A stretch of DNA of 64,000 nt from Azoarcus sp. CIB (lineage in GTDB: Bacteria > Pseudomonadota > Gammaproteobacteria > Burkholderiales > Rhodocyclaceae): positions 2,976,001 through 3,040,000 of the forward strand of contig NZ_CP011072.1 of the NCBI RefSeq assembly GCF_001190925.1. The letters are read 5' to 3'. The notes under the pieces were generated by a model, which saw only the letters and a list, made by a program, of their open reading frames with translations, did no database searches and was not told where the DNA came from. How positions within the stretch are numbered: the stretch's first letter is position 1; each line of letters opens with the position of its first letter. The position numbers and the translations under genes are program-made. Positions 48,992 to 57,399 of the stretch are shown here, in pieces.

Positions 48992-50899
48992 TTAATAGCG
49001 CAAGGCCCGCTCGATGAAGTTGCGCTGCACGCGGGGGCGCGGCACCCGGTCGGAGAACCAGCTGCGCACGTCCTGGTCCAGCCCGATGCCGTGCATGTAG
49101 TTGTAGAGCGCCTTGTTCAGCGCCACGCCCAGTTGGTCGTGATCGACGCCGGTCGGGTCGATGAAGCGCACGTCGTTCTTCGCGAAGGTCACGGGCGGCA
49201 GCGGGACGAGCTTCACGCCGTATTCGTCCGGGTTCTGGCCGACCGGCGAATGCACCGTGCACGCGAAACGGTGGAAGAAGCCGGACTGGATGCAGCCGGA
49301 TTCGAACAGCTGGCGCACGTATTCGAGGGCGTCGACGGTGTCCTGCACGGTCTGGGTGGGGAAGCCGTACATCAGGTAGGCGTGCACGAGGATGCCGGCT
49401 TCGGTGAAGGCGTTGGTGACGCGTGCGACCTGGTCCACCGACACGCCCTTCTTCATGAGCTGCAGCAGGCGATCCGACGCCACCTCCAGCCCGCCCGACA
49501 CGGCGATGCAGCCGCTCTCGGCGAGCAGGCGGCACAGGTCCGGGGTGAAGGATTTTTCGAAGCGGATGTTGCCCCACCACGAGATCGCCACGCCGCGGTC
49601 CAGGAGCTCCTGCGCGAGCGCCTTCAGCGCCTTGGGCGGTGCGGCCTCGTCGACGAAATGGAAGCCGGTCTGGCCCGTCTCCGCGATGATCGCCTCGATG
49701 CGGTCGACCAGCGTCTTCGCGCTCGCGCCGTCGTAGCGCGAGATGTAGTCGAGGCTGACGTCGCAGAAGCTGCACTTCTTCCAATAGCAGCCGTGCGCGA
49801 CGGTGAGCTTGTTCCAGCGTCCGTCCGACCACAGGCGGTGCATCGGGTTGAGCATGTCGAGCACCGACAGGTAGCGGTCGAGCGGCAGGCCGTCCCAGGT
49901 CGGGGTGCCGACTTCGGCGAAGGCGATGTCAGCCTCGCCGAGGTTCGCGTAGCGCACTTCGCCCGAGTCGGCGTCGCGGAAGAAGGTGCGCACGAGGCGC
50001 GAACGCCCGCGGCCGCCCTGCAGGTGGTCGAGCAGCGCGAGGATCGGGCGCTCGCCGTCGTCGAGCGTGACGTAATCGAAATAGTCGAAGACGCGCGGCT
50101 CCGTGAGTTCGCGCAGCTCGGTGTTGACGAAGCCGCCGCCCAGCACCGTGACGATCTTCGGGTCGCGCGCCTTGATCGCCTGCGCGATGCGGAAGGCGCC
50201 GTACACCGCGCCGGGAAAGGGCACCGACAGCAGCACGACCTGCGGGGCATGGCGGGCGATCGCATCGAGCGCGAGTTCGCGCAGCGTCTCGTCGACGAGG
50301 TTGAGCGGCTCGGCCAGCGCCAACGCGAGCGGCTCGAAACTCGCTTGGCTCTGGGCCAAGGATTCGGCGTAGCGCACGAACTCGAATCGCGGATCGACCG
50401 CCTCGCGCAGCACGTCGGCGACGTCGTTGAGGTACAGCGTCGCGAGGTGGCGGGCGCGGTCTTCCAGCCCCAGCGCGCCGAAGGCCCACGCGAGCGGGTC
50501 GCCGCCTTCCGGGTCGATATAGACGTCCAGCGATTCGAAGCGCGAGCCTTCGGGCAGGAAGTTGCGCCCGCAGATGCGGTTCGCGAGGGTCGGGTCGCGG
50601 CCCTGCAGGAAGGCGATGGCCGGGCCGATCGTGATGCGGTAGCGCTCGAACTGCGCGAGGAAGGCCCTCACGCGCGGGCTGCGCTGGCGCTCGGGCGTCG
50701 CCTCGATGCGGTCGCGGATCGCGCTGAGTCCGTCGCGCGACAAAAGGCGCAGCACGAGCGCGAGCGCGAGATCCTCCTGCACCGCATCGACGCTGCGCGA
50801 ACGCAGGAAGCCGGTGAGGTAGGCCGTCGAAGGGTACGGGGTGTTGAGTTGCGTCATCGGCGGGATCACCGACAGGACGCGCAGGGAAGTTTCGGACAT
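48992..50899 (-). CDS. B12-binding-like radical SAM protein with CX4CX2C cluster motif
   Basis: A 635-residue protein. The N-terminal ~330 residues contain a cobalamin-binding-like Rossmann part (VVLLSVPFPGAVYGAFRIAQ and VTVLGGGFVNTELRE). The radical SAM core follows (about 370-560). The cluster motif is HGCYWKKCSFCD, which is CX4CX2C, one residue longer than the usual CX3CX2C; the DNA confirms the spacing. Other core parts are ISWWGNIRFEKSF and LMYGFPTQT. The reaction is unknown. The ATG at 50899 is preferred to an in-frame ATG 45 bases upstream. Confidence 0.8.
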   Translation of the reverse strand: MSETSLRVLSVIPPMTQLNTPYPSTAYLTGFLRSRSVDAVQEDLALALVLRLLSRDGLSAIRDRIEATPERQRSPRVRAFLAQFERYRITIGPAIAFLQGRDPTLANRICGRNFLPEGSRFESLDVYIDPEGGDPLAWAFGALGLEDRARHLATLYLNDVADVLREAVDPRFEFVRYAESLAQSQASFEPLALALAEPLNLVDETLRELALDAIARHAPQVVLLSVPFPGAVYGAFRIAQAIKARDPKIVTVLGGGFVNTELRELTEPRVFDYFDYVTLDDGERPILALLDHLQGGRGRSRLVRTFFRDADSGEVRYANLGEADIAFAEVGTPTWDGLPLDRYLSVLDMLNPMHRLWSDGRWNKLTVAHGCYWKKCSFCDVSLDYISRYDGASAKTLVDRIEAIIAETGQTGFHFVDEAAPPKALKALAQELLDRGVAISWWGNIRFEKSFTPDLCRLLAESGCIAVSGGLEVASDRLLQLMKKGVSVDQVARVTNAFTEAGILVHAYLMYGFPTQTVQDTVDALEYVRQLFESGCIQSGFFHRFACTVHSPVGQNPDEYGVKLVPLPPVTFAKNDVRFIDPTGVDHDQLGVALNKALYNYMHGIGLDQDVRSWFSDRVPRPRVQRNFIERALRY

Positions 50900-51040
50900 G
50901 AGGGGCGGCACGAGGCCGTGTTGTGCGGACTGTAGCAGCCGCATTCTAGGGCCAATGGGGGGAGCGCGGGCGCTGCCGGGGCAATTGCGCGACTTGCCGC
51001 AAGGCGGATGAGCAACAAGCTTGGCGGTAAATCTGCATGC

Positions 51041-51071
51041 GGCGGAAGGCGCTTCGCTTTTCCGCCCTACG
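51041..51071. repeat. GGCGGGA/TCCCGCC-type repeat, copy d, diverged
   Basis: GGCGGAAGGCGCTTCGCTTTTCCGCCCTACG is a diverged unit of the second repeat family. It lies between the radical SAM gene and the end of the GGDEF-EAL gene. Confidence 0.6.
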
Positions 51072-51095
51072 GCTCTGGGGTGCGAACGGCGAAAG

Positions 51096-53876
51096 CTAAT
51101 GCAGCGTTCCTGCCATTGACGGCAGCACGCAGCCCCCGTCGCGGATCATCCCGGCGAACTCGGCGGCGGGAATCGCACGGCTGCACAGGAAGCCCTGCAT
51201 CTCGTCGCAGCGGTGGCGGCGCAGGAAGTCGAGCTGCGCCACGGTCTCGACGCCTTCGGCGACGACGGTCTGGTTGAGGCTGTGGGCGAGCGAGATAACC
51301 ATGCGGGCGATCGCGGCGTCCTCCGAAGACGTCGTGAGGTCGGCGACGAAGGACTGGTCGATCTTGACGCTGTCGATGAGGAAGCGCTTGAGGTAGTTCA
51401 GGCTGGAATAGCCAGTGCCGAAGTCGTCGAGCGAGACCAGCACGCCGATGTCCTTGAGCGTGCGCAGGATCACGATGGTGCGCTCCGGGTTGCTCATCAC
51501 GCCGCTCTCGGTGACTTCGAGGTGCAGGCTCCGCGCGGGCACCCCGGACGAACGCAAGGCCTCGCCCAGCACGCCGACGAGATCCTCCTGCTGGAACTGC
51601 CGCGCCGAGACATTGACCGCGACGCTGACACCCGTGAGCCCTTCCTCGCGCCAGGCCTTCAGCTGGCGGCACGCGGTGTTGATGACCCATTCGCCGATCG
51701 GCACGATGAGACCCGTTTCCTCGGCCAGCGGGATGAAATCGGCCGGCGACACCATGCCCAGCACCGGATGGCGCCAGCGGATCAGCGCCTCGGCGCCGAC
51801 CACGCGCCCGTTGGTGAGCTCGACCTTGGGCTGGTAGTGCAGTTCCAGCTCGCCCTGGTCGAGCGCCCGGCGCAGGCCGTTTTCGAGTTCCAGGCGTTCG
51901 AGCATGCGTGCGTTCATCTCGGGCGCGTAGAAGCGGAAGTCGTTGCGCCCCTGCTCCTTCGCGCGGTACATCGCGACGTCGGCATTCTTCACCAGCAGGG
52001 CCGCCGATTCGCCGTCGCGCGGAAACAGCGCGACGCCCAGGCTGCCGGTGACGACGATCTCGTGGCCCGACAGCTTCATCGGCGCCGACACGCGCTGCAG
52101 CACCTTGGCCGCGAGCGAGGCGGCATCGCTTTCGGCCCACAGCTCGGACATGACGATCATGAACTCGTCGCCGCCGAGGCGCGCCACGGTGTCGCCCTGG
52201 CGCACGCAGGCCGCGAGGCGCCGCGCCACCTCGCAGATCAGTTCGTCGCCGACGGCATGGCCGAGGCTGTCGTTGATCAGCTTGAAGCGGTCGAGGTCGA
52301 GCAGCATCACGGCCACCGCGCCGGCGTTGCGCTGCGCGCGGATCATCGACTGCTGCAGGCGGTCGTTGAGCAGGTTGCGGTTGGCGAGTCCGGTCAGGGC
52401 GTCGTGGTTGGCCTGCTGTTCGAGCTCCGCCTCATAGCGCTTGCGGTCGGTGAGGTCGTTGAAGATCGAGATGAAGTGCGACACGCGCCCGCTCGGGTCG
52501 TGCATCGACGCGAGCGAGATCTCGTTCCAGAACAGCGAACCGTCCTTGCGGTAGCAGCGCAGCGTGACCCGGGCATCGCGCCCGCGGCGCACCGCCTCGC
52601 GCAGACGCTCGATGTCGGGCTGGTCCCAGTCGTCGCCGACCAGCAGGCGCGTGTTGCGCCCGATGATCTCCTCGGGCGCATAGCCGGTCATCAGCGTGAA
52701 GGCGGGGTTCACGTACAGCACCGGGTTATCGGCCTCGCGGTCGGCCGCGCTGATCACGATGGCGTTGATGCTCTCGTCGATGGCACGGTTGCGCAGGCGC
52801 AGCGTCTCCTCGGTGCGCTGCTGCACGACGCGCGCGCGCAGCGTGTGGATGCCGTAGGCGATGTCGTCCGCCAGCTCGCCGAGCAGCTCGAGCTCGTCCC
52901 CATCGAAGGCTTCCTTCTCGCGCGTGACGATGCACAGCACGCCGAAAGTCTCATGCTCGAATACGAGGGGCAGCACCGCGGCCGCCTGGAAGCCGCGTCC
53001 GAGTGCCGCCTCGCGCCAGCGCACAAGGCGCGGGTCCGACGCGATGTCGTGCACGACCTGCGGTGCGCGCGTGCGCACCGCCTCGCCCACCGGGCCGTTG
53101 CCACAAGCGTTGTCGCCCCACGAAAAGCGGAAGGATTTCAGCAGGCTGGCCCCCTCGCCCGCGGCGGCGACCGTCTCCACGGTGCAGTCGGCGTCGTGCC
53201 ACGCCAGGCTCACCCACGCGATGCCGTAGTTCCCGAGCTCGATGAGGAAGCGGCACATGTCCGCGAGCAGCCGCCGCTCGTCGGTGGCGCGCACCAGCGT
53301 GCGGTTGCACTCGGCCATCACGTTGCGCGCGCGCAGCACACGCCGCAGCTGCGCCTCGGCGAGCTTGCGGGTCTCGACCTCGCCCGCGAGATCCGCGGCG
53401 CGGCGTTCGAGCTCCTCGGCCTTGGCGGCGAGCTTGTCGGTGAGCACGCGCAAATGCTCGCGCTCGAATTCGGCATCGCTCGCGGGCGGCAGTTCCTTCA
53501 CCGCCTGGCGGAGCGTGTCGTCGATGGCGCGCACGATGTCATCGGGGTTGCAGGGCTTCACGAGGATGCGCGACACGCCGAGGATGCCGGCGAGGTTGCG
53601 CACTTCGCGCTCGTGGTAATTGGCCGTATAGAAGACCACCGGCGTATCGGCGATCGCCGGATCCGCACGCAGCCGGCGCACGAACTCGTAACCGTCCACG
53701 TTGGGCATGAGGATGTCGCAGATGACCAGCTGCGGACGCTGCGCCCGCACGATGGCGAGCCCTTCGGCGCCGTCGCCCGCCTCCAGCGCCTCGTGCCCCT
53801 CGTAGCCAGCCAGGGCCACGATGAGTTCGCGATTCGCGGCATGGTCGTCTATGACAAGAATCTTCGCCATCGGCAC
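51096..53876 (-). CDS. receiver-GAF-PAS-GGDEF-EAL c-di-GMP protein
   Basis: A 926-residue cytoplasmic regulator. Domains: receiver (about 1-125; phospho-acceptor Asp in LVICDILMPNVDG), a coiled-coil linker, GAF (about 190-345), PAS (about 365-480), GGDEF (about 490-645; intact LGGDEF) and EAL (about 660-910; intact GAEALIRW, with DDFGTGYSSLNYLK). It can in principle make and degrade c-di-GMP; the receiver should control the balance. It is the last gene of an operon with a kinase and a stand-alone receiver. Starts at 53876 or 53870. Confidence 0.9.
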   Translation of the reverse strand: MPMAKILVIDDHAANRELIVALAGYEGHEALEAGDGAEGLAIVRAQRPQLVICDILMPNVDGYEFVRRLRADPAIADTPVVFYTANYHEREVRNLAGILGVSRILVKPCNPDDIVRAIDDTLRQAVKELPPASDAEFEREHLRVLTDKLAAKAEELERRAADLAGEVETRKLAEAQLRRVLRARNVMAECNRTLVRATDERRLLADMCRFLIELGNYGIAWVSLAWHDADCTVETVAAAGEGASLLKSFRFSWGDNACGNGPVGEAVRTRAPQVVHDIASDPRLVRWREAALGRGFQAAAVLPLVFEHETFGVLCIVTREKEAFDGDELELLGELADDIAYGIHTLRARVVQQRTEETLRLRNRAIDESINAIVISAADREADNPVLYVNPAFTLMTGYAPEEIIGRNTRLLVGDDWDQPDIERLREAVRRGRDARVTLRCYRKDGSLFWNEISLASMHDPSGRVSHFISIFNDLTDRKRYEAELEQQANHDALTGLANRNLLNDRLQQSMIRAQRNAGAVAVMLLDLDRFKLINDSLGHAVGDELICEVARRLAACVRQGDTVARLGGDEFMIVMSELWAESDAASLAAKVLQRVSAPMKLSGHEIVVTGSLGVALFPRDGESAALLVKNADVAMYRAKEQGRNDFRFYAPEMNARMLERLELENGLRRALDQGELELHYQPKVELTNGRVVGAEALIRWRHPVLGMVSPADFIPLAEETGLIVPIGEWVINTACRQLKAWREEGLTGVSVAVNVSARQFQQEDLVGVLGEALRSSGVPARSLHLEVTESGVMSNPERTIVILRTLKDIGVLVSLDDFGTGYSSLNYLKRFLIDSVKIDQSFVADLTTSSEDAAIARMVISLAHSLNQTVVAEGVETVAQLDFLRRHRCDEMQGFLCSRAIPAAEFAGMIRDGGCVLPSMAGTLH

Positions 53877-53882
53877 GCATCC

Positions 53883-54293
53883 TCACGGGTCGGCGGGCGG
53901 ACCGGCCTTGCGCCGTCCGGCCTTCAGGTAGGCTTCGACCTCGCTGACGAAGGTCTCTGGAACGATGGGCTTGGAGATGTAGCCGTCGAAGCCCGCGAGC
54001 ATCACCCGAGTCTGGTCGCCCGACATCGAGAACGCTGTGACCGCGATCACGGGGACGTCGTTCAGCGCGACGTCCATGCGGATGTGTCGAAGCATTTCGA
54101 AGCCGTCCATCACCGGCATGCGCAGGTCGCTGACGATGAGGTCGGGAGGCGGCTCCTTGCGGGCGAGTTCCAGCCCCTGCCGGCCGTCCTCGGCGATCAG
54201 CACGATGTGCCCGGCCGCTTCGAGCAGGTAGCTGACGAGTTCGAGGTTCGCCGGGTTGTCCTCGACGAGGAGAATGCGCGCCGTCACGGTCAT
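53883..54293 (-). CDS. stand-alone response regulator receiver protein
   Basis: A 136-residue CheY-like protein. The acidic pair is in LLVEDNPANLEL, the phospho-acceptor Asp in LIVSDLRMPVMDG, and the conserved Lys in GYISKPIVPE. No output domain. It overlaps the kinase gene by four bases and is six bases from the GGDEF-EAL gene, so it probably relays phosphoryl groups between them or acts as a sink. Confidence 0.9.
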   Translation of the reverse strand: MTVTARILLVEDNPANLELVSYLLEAAGHIVLIAEDGRQGLELARKEPPPDLIVSDLRMPVMDGFEMLRHIRMDVALNDVPVIAVTAFSMSGDQTRVMLAGFDGYISKPIVPETFVSEVEAYLKAGRRKAGPPADP

Positions 54294-55777
54294 CCCTCCG
54301 GCAACACGAGCGCGAAGGTGCTGCCGACCCCCGGCACGCTCTCGACGGTGATCCGGCCGCCCATCTGCCCGGCGAGCTTCTGGCTCAGGTGCAGCCCGAG
54401 GCCGGTTCCCTCGGCAAACTTGCCGCTGCGCGGCGTGATGCGCGCGAACGGGGCGAACAGGCGCTGCAGGTCCTCCTCGCCGATGCCCACGCCGGTGTCG
54501 CGGACGCTGACCTCGACCAGCGCACGCTCACCCTCCATGCGCCGCGCGAGCCGGATCGTGACGCCTCCGCGCTCGGTGAACTTGATCGCGTTCTGCACCA
54601 GGTTGATGAGGATCTGACTGAAGGCGCGCCGGTCGGTCGCCAGCTGCAAGGGCTCGACGACGACCTCGATCGCGAACGCCAGTCCCTTCCCTTCCGCCCC
54701 CGGGCGCAGCGTCGCCGCCACGTCCTCCACGACCGCCCGGCAATCCAGGGGTTCGACCACCAGCTCGACCTTGCCGGCCTCGATCTTCGCGATGTCGAGC
54801 AGATCGTTGATGAGCTCGAGCAGATGCTGGCCGCCGGACTGGACGCGGCGCAGCTGCCTTTCCTGCACCTCGGTCAGAGGCCCCGGCAGCTTCATCAGCA
54901 GCGTTCCGGTGAAGCCGATGATCGCGTTGAGCGGCGTGCGCAGTTCGTGGCTCATGCTCGCGAGGAAGCGGTCCTTCGCGGCGTTGGCCTTTGCGAGCTC
55001 GACGTTCTTCTCGTGCAGCGCACGCTCGATGCGCTTGCGTTCAGTGATGTCGCGGATCGCACTGGTCACCAGCGTGCCCTCCCCCGTCTCCAGCGGACTG
55101 AGTCCGATCTCGACCGGAAACTCGCTGCCGTCCTGTCGCAGGCCGTACAGCTCCAGCCCCATGCCCATCGCCCGCGTGCGCAGTTGACCGAAGTAGGCCG
55201 AACGATGCGCGACATGCCCGCCGCGCAGGCGCTCGGGCAGCAGCACTTCCACCGGCAGGCCGCGCAGGCGCCCCGCCGCGTAGCCGAATAGGGCCTCGGC
55301 CTGGCTGTTCGCGAACACGATGCGCCCCGACGCGTTGATCAGCACGATGCCGTCGGGCATCGACTCCAGCAGCTTGCTGTAACGGGCGTCGACGAGTTTC
55401 GCGTCGCGCATCACCTTGAGTTGCGTGACGTCCTTCTCACACACGATCAGGTACTGCGGCCGTCCCTGGCTGTCGCGTACCGTCTTCGCGCTGATCGAGA
55501 CGAAGACCAGTGAACCGTCCTTGCAGCGCCGCAGCGATTCGATCGCGGCGAAGCCCGTTTCCAGCGCCTCGCACCGCATGCCGCGCTCCTCGTCCGCGCG
55601 GTCGGCGGGCACGATGAGGTCGAGCAGGTCCCGCCCCACGACCTCGTTCGCCGCGTAACCGAAGATGGCTTCGGCGCTCCTGCTCCAGTGCAGGACGATC
55701 CCCTCCGGCGATTGCACCACGAATGCATCGGGCGCCTCGTCCAGCAGGAGACCGCAAACGTCCATCGCCATGAGCAC
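54290..55777 (-). CDS. PAS-PAS hybrid-type sensor histidine kinase
   Basis: A 495-residue soluble kinase. Two PAS domains (about 5-130 and 135-255), each with the VLHWSRSAEAIFGYAANE- or RIVFANSQAEALFGYAAG-type pattern. The HisKA domain has the phospho-acceptor His in FLASMSHELRTPLNAIIGFTG. The ATPase domain has the N box LINLVQNAIKFTE and G boxes (VRDTGVGIGEEDL, GTGLGLHLSQ). It heads the three-gene signalling operon. Its signal is cytoplasmic and unknown. ATGs at 55777 and 55771 are both possible. Confidence 0.88.
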   Translation of the reverse strand: MLMAMDVCGLLLDEAPDAFVVQSPEGIVLHWSRSAEAIFGYAANEVVGRDLLDLIVPADRADEERGMRCEALETGFAAIESLRRCKDGSLVFVSISAKTVRDSQGRPQYLIVCEKDVTQLKVMRDAKLVDARYSKLLESMPDGIVLINASGRIVFANSQAEALFGYAAGRLRGLPVEVLLPERLRGGHVAHRSAYFGQLRTRAMGMGLELYGLRQDGSEFPVEIGLSPLETGEGTLVTSAIRDITERKRIERALHEKNVELAKANAAKDRFLASMSHELRTPLNAIIGFTGTLLMKLPGPLTEVQERQLRRVQSGGQHLLELINDLLDIAKIEAGKVELVVEPLDCRAVVEDVAATLRPGAEGKGLAFAIEVVVEPLQLATDRRAFSQILINLVQNAIKFTERGGVTIRLARRMEGERALVEVSVRDTGVGIGEEDLQRLFAPFARITPRSGKFAEGTGLGLHLSQKLAGQMGGRITVESVPGVGSTFALVLPEG

Positions 55778-55937
55778 TCCCCCGGTTCGCGAACTCGGCG
55801 CGGATTCGGGGAGATCGCTCCGTATTGCGGAGATGAATCCCCGTCCATGACGTATCTATAGCAAATCGACGCCCCGTATCCAACCGTTTTTGTCGGGTAA
55901 TAGCCCTTGCAAAAGCATGGTTTTCAAGCACATACAT

Positions 55938-57398
55938 TCATCGCCGCACCCCGCGAAGATCGCCGTCGGCCAGCGTCCGCAGCACCCGCCGATAGCAGGA
56001 AGCGGCCTCAGGATTGCCGATCGCATAAACCGAGCACAGGATTTCCCGCAGCGCGCGGGACACGAAATCGCGCTCGAGACGGTCCGGCTCGCGGCGCATT
56101 CCGAAGGGTTTGAACAGCAGGTGCAGACGTTCGGGTGCCCCGCCCGGCGACGCCTCGCCCACCGCGGGCGGGCGGTAGTCGCACGGCACGTCGATGAAAC
56201 CGATGTGCCGGAACACCGCCACCGCTTCCGCTCCGCATTCGATGAACCATCCCTCGGCGGACGTCCCGTCCTGCCTCATGCGCGCCTCGATGCGTGCGAC
56301 CGCCCGGCGCAGCAGGCCGCGCCCGCGCAGGGTTCCGGCAAGGACGAGATAGCCGCCGAAACCGGCCGTCGGCAGCGTGAAGAAACTCGCCATGCCCTCG
56401 GCCGGGGCGTCCGTTGCCGTGCGCAACAGCCACAGGTGATAGTGCGCCGCGCCGCTGTCGCCGAGCGCGAAGGCCGCGGCAAAATCCTGCTGCGCGGCGA
56501 CGCGGCCGGGGACGGGAATCGCCGCGCGGGCGATCGCGGCCGCCGTCGCGATGCCGTCCGGCGGCCGATCCGGCGACGACACGACTTCGACCACCAATCC
56601 GTCGGTCGGGTCCTGGCCTGCGTAGCGACCCAGCGGAACCAGCGCGACGCGCGGATGCGACGCGAGCGCGTCGGACATCGCGAGGAAATCGCGGTCCGCC
56701 GCGGGGTCCTCGATGCGCATCGCCCAGCGCAGATACTCCGCGACGACGAGTTCGACCCAGTGCGAACGGAAGCCCGACTGCGGCACACGCCCGAACGGAC
56801 GCATGATCAGCAGCAGGCCGTCGACCGGCTGCTGTCCCGCCGACAGCGCGGGCTGGACGTAGGGGAATTCGAGCACGCCGAAGCCCCAGCGGCCCCAGAT
56901 CGCCGCGCGCCGGAAGGGGTCCATGTTGTCGGGCGTCGCGGGACGGCGGAAGGGATCGTTCATCTCGGCGACCACGGCGGCCAGGCGCGCGTCGTGCCGC
57001 CGGGCGTCCCGGCGCAGCAGGCGGATCGCCTCGTCCAGCAGTGCGCGGCCGATGCCGGAAGCGCGGCGGTCCGAAGCGACGAACAGGAATTCGATCACGC
57101 CCGCACGCGGCATGGCGAGATAGTCGAACACGACACCCCCGACCGCTTCGCCGTCGAGTTCGGCGACGACGATGTGGTAGTTGTTGCTCCCGTACCAACC
57201 CTGCGCCTTCAGCAGCAGATAGCGCCGCATGTTGTCGAGCGATTCGCGCTCGTCGGGGTCGGGGAACTCTGCGACGTAGCGCTCGCGGTAGAAGCGCTCC
57301 AGCGCCGCCAGCCCGGCCCGCGAGGCGTCGATTTCGCGGAAGCGCACGCTGGGCACCCGGGAGCTTGCGGCGACGCGCTGACCTCCACCTTCGGCCAT
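55938..57398 (-). CDS. tandem GNAT-domain acetyltransferase-like protein
   Basis: A 486-residue protein with two GNAT-like halves. The first (about 20-190) has a clear acetyl-CoA loop RRASGIGRALL after the strand GVIEFLFVAS. The second (about 285-430) is weaker, with LAGTLRGRGLLRRAV and VFRHIGFIDVP. The acceptor is unknown. The start at 57398 is one base past the stop of the TIR gene, so the two are co-transcribed. A role in modifying peptides or proteins encoded across the divergent promoter is possible but unproven. Confidence 0.75.
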   Translation of the reverse strand: MAEGGGQRVAASSRVPSVRFREIDASRAGLAALERFYRERYVAEFPDPDERESLDNMRRYLLLKAQGWYGSNNYHIVVAELDGEAVGGVVFDYLAMPRAGVIEFLFVASDRRASGIGRALLDEAIRLLRRDARRHDARLAAVVAEMNDPFRRPATPDNMDPFRRAAIWGRWGFGVLEFPYVQPALSAGQQPVDGLLLIMRPFGRVPQSGFRSHWVELVVAEYLRWAMRIEDPAADRDFLAMSDALASHPRVALVPLGRYAGQDPTDGLVVEVVSSPDRPPDGIATAAAIARAAIPVPGRVAAQQDFAAAFALGDSGAAHYHLWLLRTATDAPAEGMASFFTLPTAGFGGYLVLAGTLRGRGLLRRAVARIEARMRQDGTSAEGWFIECGAEAVAVFRHIGFIDVPCDYRPPAVGEASPGGAPERLHLLFKPFGMRREPDRLERDFVSRALREILCSVYAIGNPEAASCYRRVLRTLADGDLRGVRR

Positions 57399-57399
57399 G

